DNA of 64,000 nt, taken from assembly GCA_009760855.2 (NCBI GenBank), contig WPIO01000100.1:1014501-1078500 (forward strand), written 5' to 3'. Positions 56,040 to 64,000 of the stretch are shown piece after piece. Numbering within the stretch: the first letter of the stretch is position 1; every line of letters begins with the position of its first letter. A program made the position numbers and the translations under genes. This DNA is from Cristatella mucedo. Its lineage: Eukaryota; Bryozoa; Phylactolaemata; Cristatellidae. The notes under the pieces were generated by a model. That model was not told the DNA's origin. It saw only the letters and a list, made by a program, of their open reading frames with translations, and did not search any database.

Positions 56040-56470
56040 CCACTCTTCTCCTCTCTTCCCCGTCCCTGCGCTTCCCCCTCTTGTCTCCCATCTTCCCTGC
56101 GCTTCCCTCACCTCTTGTCTCCCATCTTCCCTGCGCTTCCCCCTCTTGTCTCCCATCTTCCCTGCGCTTCCCCCTCTTGTCTCCCATCTTCCCTGCGCTT
56201 CCCTCACCTCTTGTCTCCCATCTTCTCTGCGCTTCCCCCTCTTGTCTCCCATCTTCCCTGCGCTTCCCCCTCTTGTCTCCCATCTTCCCTGCGCTTCCCC
56301 CTCTTGTCTCCCATCTTCCCTGCGCTTCCCCCTCTTGTCTCCCATCTTCCCTGCGCTTCCCTCACCTCTTGTCTCCCATCTTCCCTGCGCTTCCCTCACC
56401 TCTTGTCTCCCATCTTCCCTGCGCTTCCCCCTCTTGTCTCCCATCTTCCCTGCGCTTCCCTCACCTCTTT
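56040..56470 (+). repeat. Pyrimidine-rich minisatellite, 31/34-bp units
   Basis: About a dozen tandem units, each built of CTTGTCTCCCATCTTCCCTG plus either CGCTTCCCC or the longer CGCTTCCCTCAC. Two unit lengths (31 and 34 bp) alternate irregularly. Both lengths equal 1 modulo 3 and contain no stop on most frames, so long frames are open on both strands. These are artefacts of the repeat. Confidence 0.97.
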
Positions 56471-56690
56471 CCTTTTCATCTCCTACCCTCTCCTCTTTCT
56501 CATCGCCCTCCCCTGCTCTTCTCTCTCCTCCACTCTCCTCTCCCCGCGCTCTCTTCCCCTCTCTTCTCCCCTCTGCTTACCCTAACCCACCCCTCTCTTC
56601 CTCTCCCTTCCCCTTCCCCTACCTTCCCCACCTCTTTCCTGCTCTCCTCTCTCCTGCTCTCCCCTCCATTCTCCTCCGCTCGGGCTGCAG
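56471..56690 (+). repeat. CT-rich low-complexity tract
   Basis: About 220 bp of almost pure pyrimidine without a fixed unit, continuing the minisatellite. It ends at CGGGCTGCAG, which would make a usable 3' splice site. Confidence 0.93.
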
Positions 56691-56819
56691 CTGTCGTTCT
56701 CCTGGGTAGACAGTGGCTGGGTGGCTAGGCACAGCGAGCCACACTCGTGCCGCACTGGCGTTGAACAGCTCCACGGGGCTTTCTCGGCTTTCTCGTGACA
56801 GCTCCTGCTGGCCTTCAGT

Positions 56820-57100
56820 TGCCTGGCCCTGGGGCACGACAGTGAACCTCCGGTGACCGATGGAGCCGGAGCGCCTAGCCACAGCGAAATCGTGGGCTCC
56901 ACCGCTCAGTACGCCGGATCTCTGATGCGGCTTGCCGTTGCTACGTCGAGGCGGCTCGGCAAAGTCAGGGCCGTCGATTTGGCGGTCGTTGCCCCCTATG
57001 AGCTAGATGGGTGGTTCAGTGCTCCAGCTGCCTCGTGCAGCCTCGCTCTCGTCGAGCCCTTGCACTCTGCTGCATTCGTGCTTTTTTCCTTAGATAAACA
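56820..57100 (+). other. Possible internal exon region
   Basis: After TGGCCTTCAG (ends about 56816) a plus frame runs HSEIVGSTAQYAGSLMRLAV, RRLGKVRAVDLAVVAPYELD and beyond. No good donor follows, and the minus strand is open too, so I do not call an exon. Confidence 0.2.
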
Positions 57101-57167
57101 GCGCATCGACGGCCCTTTTGGAGCGATGATCGGCTCGTTGGTCCGGTTATTTTTTTTTCGGATTCAG

Positions 57168-57375
57168 ATTTGCTGAGTCGTCATTCCCAGTAAAGCAGCG
57201 ACTGGCCGAGGGAGCTCTGGGAGCCAAGGCAGGTGCGGCAGCGGCAGCACAAGAGATTCGGCTTGTCCAAGTGGCTCGCTCGGCAGTGACTATATTCAGT
57301 CGAAGCCAGTTTTGGTCATCCGTGACGATAACTCTCGTTAAGGCTAACCGTTCGAATTCGCTCCTCGATGAGTAG
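57168..57375 (+). CDS. Candidate terminal exon of the 52.8-57.4 kb gene
   Basis: A very strong acceptor (TATTTTTTTTTCGGATTCAG, ends 57167) precedes 68 open codons: ESSFPVKQRLAEGALGAKAG, EIRLVQVARSAVTIFSRSQF, WSSVTITLVKANRSNSLLDE, then TAG at 57373. One leading base completes a split codon; exon 53037-53089 leaves exactly the two bases required. The Ala-rich stretch is helical. LINE-A begins about 110 bp after the stop. Family not recognised. Confidence 0.48.
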
Positions 57376-57482
57376 CCCTCGTGTTAAGTGTCGGCACTCT
57401 TAAGTAGTGATTAACTGGGATTAACACGTCGGGCTCTATACGTCGGTATTTCAACAATGCTTTTCGAGTAGTGCCTGCCCGA

Positions 57483-58009
57483 GCGTGAGGCAAAGGATTG
57501 ACTTCAAGGTTTTGTCGCTCACTTTTAGGTCTCTTCATTCTATGGCTCCAGCCTATCTTTCAGATATACTCCCCAATCAGGCCAAGCATCGTACCACCCG
57601 CTTTTCGCAATCCAACAGTCTACCAATACCTCGTACAAACCTTAAATCCTTTGGAGACCGTGCATTTAGCTCGTATGCTCCCAAAGCCTGGAACTCCCTC
57701 CCGACCTGCGTCAGAACATCCCCTGACCTGACCACATTTAAAAGGAACTTAAAAACACACTTATTTAGGACAGCATTTAGTGGGTCCCTGTGATTCGTCC
57801 TTTATGTGCTTATGCGTGCTGACACTGTGCATGCTGCCACTAACCACATTTGAATGCTGACCCTGTGCATGTCACCCCTAACCATATTATTCATTTTTTT
57901 TGTTTTTCAAGCATGATTTTACTTACTATTCAATTGCATATCACTTTGCAGCAAATGTAAAGCGCCTAGAAAGAGATTAAGTTCTCTGAGGGCGCTTTAT
58001 CAAGTGCAA

Positions 58010-58040
<31 letters not shown>
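57483..58040 (+). mobile_element. LINE-A copy, 3' part
   Basis: Open from QRIDFKVLSLTFRSLHSMAP to the natural ORF end, FKRNLKTHLFRTAFSGSL, in a single frame (57485-57793), the cleanest LINE-A C-terminus here. Then UTR, 3' hairpin and (ATT)n at 58009-58040. Confidence 0.95.
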
Positions 58041-58042
<2 letters not shown>

Positions 58043-58427
58043 AAACCTAAAGCCTGCCATTAAAACGGACTCTAAAACATGCGATGGTCTTGTCGAATAA
58101 ACAGCAGGCTAAGCAAGCAACCCGGTAATTACTGCAGGTTCAGGTTATATCGTTTCTACAATCTCCTACTATGTTGGAGCAGATTTTTGTCTTACTTAAT
58201 TACTTGGAGTGTGTTATCAGACTTAAATGTCTTGCACCTGCCGCCTTTCACCGTGCGACCTCGTAATAGATGATGTGATCTGGAGACTGCCTTAGTTTTG
58301 TAGGCAGTCGTATGTCCATCTGTTTTGGAATGAGCTTTGCAAAGCTCAATGGCTTACTGCTGGGTGCCACTCAATTGCTCGCCGTTCAATTCATTTCATG
58401 AGCCAAATCCTACAAAGCCTAAACAGA
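58041..58427. other. Unassigned
   Basis: No gene or repeat recognised. Confidence 0.3.
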
Positions 58428-58563
58428 TAATTCATTTGTATAGCGCCCTAAGAGAACTTGACCTATATGTTCAGGCGCTTCACATATGTCACCGGGCTTG
58501 AGCCCACTTTGACGACCTCGGTCGTCCTAGGCGAGCAGCAGCTTAACCCCTGGGCCACACGAG
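58428..58563 (-). mobile_element. SINE-B copy
   Basis: Complement: ATTCATTTGTATAGCGCCCT tail, B-box region CCGGGCTTGAGCCCACTT, A-box region GCAGCTTAACCCCTGGGCCA. Confidence 0.88.
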
Positions 58564-58639
58564 GGCGTATGCCATGCCTCATCGGCACCATTTGTATTGC
58601 CTAGGGAAAGTGGTGCTCTTCCATACAGTCACCAAATGG

Positions 58640-58930
58640 CTTAAAAGCTATACCTAGAGGCCTCCTGCTGCTCCTGCTGCAATGCTGCTTCGCCACGGCA
58701 GCTCTGTTGCTGCTGCTCTACTGCTGGTGCTATCATGTTGCTGCTGCTGTTACTACTCTGTTAGTGCAGCTTTATCTGCTTCTGACACTCTGCTGCTGCT
58801 GCTACTCTGTTAGTGCGGCTCTATCTGCTGCTCTGCTGCTCTGCTGCTCTGCTGCTCTGCTGCTCTGCTGCTCTGCTGCTCTGCTGCTCTGCTGCTCTGC
58901 TGCTCTGCTGCTCTGCTGCTACCCTACTGG
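58640..58930 (+). repeat. CTG-rich tract with (CTCTGCTG)n octamer array
   Basis: An irregular CTGCTG-rich stretch leads into about 12 copies of an 8-bp unit, CTCTGCTG (about 58828-58920). Frames through it encode Leu/Cys/Ala repeats and are not genes. Confidence 0.95.
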
Positions 58931-58979
58931 TGCTGCTTCGTGGCTCTGCTGCTTATGCAGCGGTTTTCTCGTGTATGCA

Positions 58980-59480
58980 AAGATAAGGTTTTTATTTTAA
59001 CTTGTAGAACTGCAACCCCTCGCGTGCAAGAGTGTGCCTAGTTTCACAGCTCGTCTGCCATTTTAGCACTTGCCAGTGCAGCACCTGCCTCAAGGCTATC
59101 AGGGCTCATCATAGCCAGGCTGACTGCAGAATAGCTGTGCCTTGGTTGGTCAATTAAATAGTCACAGCATCCTCCTTGCGGCGGTGACAGCTGCAGCTCC
59201 CTCCTCGGAGCCCCGGCAGCTGCAGGTGTCGCTTCCGGTGCAAGAATGGATGCTGCTGACGACGACTGTACTGCTGACACCATCGCCTCCATTGCCGATC
59301 GACTGCTCAGTGTTCATAGCACGTTTTGCCTCAAACTCTCGGCAGCTGCTGCTGTAATTGCCTTGCTGTTGCTTCTGCCGCATTTGTATGCTTGCAATTA
59401 CTTAATACAATGTAATGCATCAATATGCAGCAAAAAGATTAAAAATTCAACAATAAATCTCTAGTATGTCTAACGATAAG
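58980..59480. other. Unassigned; opposed open frames
   Basis: The minus frame 59044-59292 (82 codons) and the plus frame 59246-59464 (72 codons, one hydrophobic stretch AAAAVIALLLLLPHLYA) overlap. Neither has supporting splice or family evidence. Confidence 0.25.
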
Positions 59481-59499
59481 GTCTACCCTTGCCTCTATC

Positions 59500-59620
59500 A
59501 CTCTGCAAGATGGCGCACTTCCGTCAAACGGCAAGATGGCACATCAGCTTTGTCTTCCATGAAGGAGCCACTATGAGTTAGCGAAGCGAGTCCACCGGCA
59601 GTGAATTACTCGTAGCTTCT
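59500..59620 (+). repeat. Dispersed repeat, copy 2
   Basis: Matches 40145-40270: GGCAAGATGGC, TAGCGAAGCGAGTCCAC, GGCAGTGAA...CTCGTA. Family unknown. Confidence 0.65.
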
Positions 59621-59879
59621 GAAACCGCTTTTCTAATTTGATCGCACAATTATGTTCTGAGTTGTATATGTTCTATAGCCGCTGTCTTAATTTCTTTTCT
59701 TGAGAGCCCATCTCAGGTCAGGATAGTTTATGGGTAGCTTGTATGCTTGTATATTGCATGTATAATGCATGTATTTTGTGTAACATATGAATGTCGTTTG
59801 CGCTCAGCATGATAGCATGATGCCCTATAAAAAGAGATTTCAGCTATGCCTGACCAGTCGATATGCTGTCACGTATTAA

Positions 59880-61300
59880 GTAGCTGAGACCAGAGCTGTT
59901 GATTGCGTAGGTTCTTGCCCTCGTTGCACCACACCTGCCGCATGCATTTACTTGACTATGGTGGGTTACTCAGGCACGTGATCAGGGCTCTTGGTCTGGT
60001 TGCCGGTCTATATCTGACTGGAAAATAATCTTTTCTGCTCCTATTTCTACCCGAATTGAATCGGTTTACCTATATTTAGAATTTTCCGATGCGATGAGCA
60101 TAACGAGACACTTGGGGCTATAACTTTGCTCATTTGTGCACCTGTTTTTTTTATAGAGTACACCAGATGTATCTTCTTTTTCTCCTGGAAGACTGTGGGT
60201 TCAAAGGTCAAGGCTACTAGCCTAATTCTCTTGGATGATTGAGACAGTGGTTAAGATTGTTCTTGGAGTCTCCAGCTTGCGTTTTCCTAGTATCCTTCCT
60301 TGATTTTGCCGATAATACTGCCAAAGTCACGACGGCTTCCATTTTTCCGGATGTAAATTTAGAAACAGGCTCTGAGCAAGTAGAATATTTATTATTATCA
60401 TATTTCTATTGCGTCAACTAAAGTTTACTTAATTGTTTACATTTACATACAATTGCTCTGTTTTTAAAGATTTATAAGATTATGAGAAACGATACGAACA
60501 GAGATCTCCTCAATAGAATGCTAGCTTCAACCACTAAATTGAGACGTGCTGGTGCCGACTTCGCCATGGATGGGGATAATAGGATTTGCTACCGTAGCAA
60601 GTTACCGCGAATGTATATCGGTCATTTTGTGTACCTTGAAAGTACATATACCTTTAGTAGTAGCGCGAAAAAATTTCAAAAAAAGCATAATTTATTTAGC
60701 TCAAAACTATCAAGCCAGACACGTCAACTACACCAACATCTAGTCATACTTTGCGTTATAGGATAGAAAGCAGCACTGTGGGCGGTGTATTGGAAGTTCT
60801 CAATCGCAACCCAATTTCCGCTCAAAAAGACTTGAATTTATTCTTACAAAAGCTTAGAATTGAATTGGAAGGAAATGGTTGTTGTAGGATTAATTCTAAC
60901 GACTCTCTTGAATGCTAAAGTGCAGTTCTCAATCGCAACCCGATTGGAATAGGTAAATGTTGAATAGCTTTGATGTTTGTTGTTGGAATCGCTATGGGTA
61001 ATTCTTGAATATTACGCTTTGCGAAAGACTCCATCAAATCCTTGCATTGCAAACATTTATCCAAAGATTAGAGGCGGTAGCATCTTTGCAGAGATCCTTA
61101 AAATTTGTAAAAGTGAGCGCGAGGCATGCGCTCAAAAAATAGATGGGCTGATAATCCTAGCCACTAAAATTCACGACGGTGTTTATTCTTCGACTCTATT
61201 TAATCCTGGGAATTGATTACTTATGATCAGACGTGGAGGAGTTGACGCAAGTACTTAATGCTTTTACCTCTTTATTATAATCGCATGCAATAGAAGCTAA
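59880..61300 (+). other. AT-rich region with broken virus-like frames
   Basis: Plus frames at 60482-60766, about 60713-60917 and 60977-61216 have the Lys/Asn/Ile-rich composition of the neighbouring relic and are separated by stops. None was matched to a family. Shared base composition and adjacency suggest they belong to the same decayed element. Confidence 0.35.
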
Positions 61301-61499
61301 GCGTAAAACTCTATAAAGAGCGATACCACTGCTCATAGTAAGTTTAGATTTCTTAGTTACATCGTTTCTTCTATTTGCCAATTTCTTATTTGCATAATAT
61401 TTAGAGGCCTCGCCGCTTCTATTTACAGGTTTGGATGATTTTACTTATCTTTTATTGGAAGCTGATAGATAGGTTCTTATTGTATCATCCAAATTTTTT

Positions 61500-63530
61500 T
61501 TCTAATGAAATTGGATTCCATAGTATCTTTACTCAGCACATCGTCTGAATCGATAGCCCTACTTACATCGATTATCCTATTGTCGCCTAGATATAACGTA
61601 CCTAGCATTACTGAATCAGGTATTTGTAACAATTATCAATGTAGGCTATATAAACTTCAATCGTTCTAGGATCTCTCAAATTAGTTACCCCCCTTACACT
61701 AAGTATATTTTCAACAAAAGTGTTATTAGAATCTAGATAATATCTTCCAAGCACTTCACGCCATTACGATCGGACTAGTTAAAGGGGTATACCGTTAAGA
61801 GCCTCTTAGATAGTTAATCTGGTTGCGTATAGTATGCGGTGATAACAAATCCTCCATTAGCGATGGAGATATTTGGCGTTTGCATTACCCATCCTGTTGC
61901 TTCTGCTTGTAGATTTATTAAGCTACTATCATAGTATCCTCCTTAGTACTCTATAGCATTTCCATCTAATTGTTTTTGTAGATGGCTTAATCTAACAGTA
62001 CCGTTTGGGTTGGTAGGATCTTTTGTAATGATTACGACATTGTTACTCATATCTAGAGTACCGGTCATTGTACCACGTAGCTTAGTGACAAAGTAAGTCT
62101 TGATAAATCCAAAGTTTGGAACATCTAAACCACTAGCAGGATCATCATTATGATGATCTACCGGCATATGCAATCAGGCGACTACAGCTGGTGCAAAACT
62201 CGCAGCTAGGCTTGTCTGTCGTGAGCGCCTCAGTTGCCACACCACACTACTTCTCGCCGACCTGCACTGGCTGCCAGTCATGCAACGCATCGACTTTAAG
62301 GTTTTTGTCGCTCACTTTTAGGTCACTTCATTCTTTGGCTCCAGCCTACTTATAAGATCTACTGCCCCACCGGGCTAAGCCTCGTACCAGCCGCTTTTCG
62401 GAATTTAACTGTTTACCTATCCCTCAAATCCTTTGGAGACCGTGCCTTTAGTTCGTATGCTGGAACTCACTTCCGACCTGCGTCACGAGATTTCCTGACG
62501 ACTTGACACTTGACCTGACTTGATTTAAAAATAAACTATAAACGCACCTATTTAGGACAGCATTTAGTGGGTCCCTGCGATTCGTCCTTTATGTGCTTAC
62601 ACGTGCTGACACTGCTGCATGCTGCCACTAACCACATTTGCATGCTGACCCTGTGCATGTCACCCCTAACCATGTTATTCATGTTGTTTAGAAAGCACAA
62701 TACAACTCGCCACTCGATCGTGTTTTCTTTGCAGCAAATGTGAAGAGCCTAGAAAGAGATTGAATTCGCCGCTCTATCAAGTTATTATTATTACTATTAT
62801 TATTATCAGTCACAGCTAACGTGCCTTCAGCATATAGGTTACCATTAGTTCTAACATCTCCATTGATGAAAACTTTTGAATCCTCATAATTTGTCGTCTC
62901 AGCGTCGCTAAGATCTACTGGATTCGCAATAGTAATCAAATGATAATTATTCATAGCAAAATCTTCATAAGTGGTAGCATCTCTGCTAATTTATTAACAT
63001 AAGTTATAGTCACATATCTTTAGTTGGCTGCATCTCCAGCATCTACTGGATCAGCAAAACCTTTAATGTTACCTCCATTTATGTCTAACCTCCCAGACAC
63101 CAGATCTTCAGTCTTTCGAATAAAGTTTCTTGCTTTGCCATCACCTCTCGTCTGAAACTGAAGCATTCCTTATATTAAAAAAGTTGTAAATATGAGTAAA
63201 TCTAAGTAATCATATCAAATGCCGACATACGATATATTAATCTTTGAACTTATTCATACCTTGCATATCCATCGTGTAACTTACTCTACCCATAACTTTA
63301 TTGCTTGTCTCACTTCATCTCGTCCAATAAGCATCGCCATATAGTTTCTAATATACAGAGGTTGTTACTGGATTCCACTCTAAAGAACCTGGAATGAAAG
63401 TTGGAATCGTTCGCTGATAACCTATTCGATTACCTTTCATGTCCATCACTTCTACATCGTCAGGTGTAAGCTGTGTAGGTGTAATATCAACTCTGGCAAC
63501 CTCAACCTCTTGCTGATGTAATTGCCAAGC
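61500..63530 (-). pseudogene. Broken fibre-like gene(s) of a Polinton/adintovirus-like element
   Basis: On the minus strand a repeated motif of the type G-x-L-D/Y-(5-6)-I-(4-6)-D-P-(4-6)-D appears at least four times: around 63025-63105 (LDINGGNIKGFADPVD), 62870-62935, 62010-62070 (GTMTGTLDMSNNVVI) and 61510-61600 (GTLYLGDNRIIDVS). Such motifs are typical of fibre or tail-fibre-like proteins of phages and virus-like DNA elements. A separate C-terminal block, GGYYDSSLINLQAEATGWVM, lies near 61890-61950 after an in-frame stop. The 5' part (63348-63530) reads VDITPTQLTPDDVEVMD. Stops, frameshifts and two LINE-A insertions make it non-functional. It may be two adjacent related genes. Confidence 0.6.
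62160..62806 (+). mobile_element. LINE-A copy inserted in the fibre-like relic
   Basis: Starts at CGGCATATGCAATCAGGCG inside the ORF C-terminus, with UTR, hairpin and an (ATT)n tail with one ACT at 62780-62806. Relic sequence with the same composition and motif spacing lies on both sides. Confidence 0.93.
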
Positions 63531-64000
63531 ACAATCTAGGCTTTCACTTCTATGCGGATGACACTCAGTTGTACCTTTGCTTTCATCCCTCCCAGCCTTC
63601 GAACAACTCAAATTCTTTCAACTCACTTGCTGCATGCATTGATGATACCCGCACATGGGCGGCTGCAAATTTTCTAAAACTAAACGATGATACAACTAAC
63701 TTACTAGTTATGGGCAAACCCAGTGTGATTCAGAGATTGGTAAGGCTGACTCTCAAAATTGGCTCTGCCAGCATATCTCCAGTTGAATCAGCTCGAAATC
63801 TAGGTGTCATATTCCAAAGCGACCTCTCGTTAGACGACCATATCAGCTCCACAGTCAAATCCGCCTATTTTCAGCTTCATCACGTTGCTAAAATTCGGGC
63901 TTGTTTAGATAAGGATACCACGTCCAAGTTGGTCCATGCATTCGTGACATCCCGTCTTGACTTCTGCAACTCACTGCTTACTGGCCTGCCAGCATGTGCG
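63531..64000 (+). mobile_element. LINE-A copy, runs past the window end
   Basis: Begins ATCTAGGCTTTCACTTCTAT and keeps an intact RT motif C, FYADDTQLYL (about 63545-63577). The ORF is open to the window end (SARNLGVIFQSDLSLDDHIS, STVKSAYFQLHHVAKIRACL, LVHAFVTSRLDFCNSLLTGL). It is the only LINE-A copy here with an undamaged YADD. Its 5' edge coincides in element coordinates with the copy at 7037. Confidence 0.95.

Noticed and set aside
55965-56728. ORFs of 187-238 codons on the plus strand and 145 codons on the minus strand
   Set aside because: They are translations of the 31/34-bp minisatellite and CT-rich tract; unit length modulo three explains why several frames stay open.
58980-59464. 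Small membrane protein gene (plus) or 82-codon protein (minus)
   Set aside because: The two readings exclude each other and neither has promoter, splice or family support.

Overview
The window looks like nuclear DNA from an animal, most likely an invertebrate. It has split exons with GT..AG introns, many 5'-truncated L2/CR1-like LINE copies, tRNA-derived SINEs, microsatellites, and AT-rich relics of large virus-like DNA elements. No prokaryotic operon structure is visible. I cannot name the species.

0.9-19.2 kb (+ strand): six consecutive exons of cereblon (CRBN), the substrate receptor of the CRL4 E3 ubiquitin ligase. They run from the middle of the LON domain to the stop codon and a polyadenylation signal. 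All intron phases agree. The N-terminal exons lie before the window. The introns (1.1-5.0 kb) are filled with LINE and SINE copies in both orientations and carry three striking perfect inverted repeats.

19.2-33 kb: repeat-rich intergenic DNA with an old LINE-B reverse transcriptase relic (23.2-25.0 kb). GC-rich blocks at 25.4-25.8 and 26.3-27.4 kb each contain a possible first coding exon ending in a consensus splice donor; the second encodes a signal peptide.

33.7-36.5 kb (+): a broken protein-primed family B DNA polymerase of Polinton/Maverick (adintovirus-like) type, interrupted by a LINE-A insertion and ending abruptly at a GC-rich block. 59.9-63.5 kb holds a second AT-rich virus-like relic: a minus-strand fibre-like reading frame with repeated motifs, hit twice by LINE-A.

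46.5-51.1 kb: an array of six related gene-like units in tandem, with a recent ~2.7-kb internal duplication. A similar reading frame and splice-like signals recur on the minus strand. I do not recognise the family.

52.4-57.4 kb (+): a candidate host gene with a CpG-rich start, two phase-compatible 5' exons and a terminal exon after a very strong 3' splice site. A 31/34-bp pyrimidine-rich minisatellite (56.0-56.5 kb) lies in the presumed intron.

Repeat families, named here for convenience. LINE-A: L2/CR1-like, 3' hairpin and (ATT)n tail. LINE-B: a second L2-like family ending in TTACA-type repeats. SINE-A: tRNA-like, perfect B box. SINE-B: tRNA-like head with a tail resembling the LINE-A 3' end, so probably mobilised by LINE-A. 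Repeat boundaries are estimates by eye, usually within 10-50 bases.
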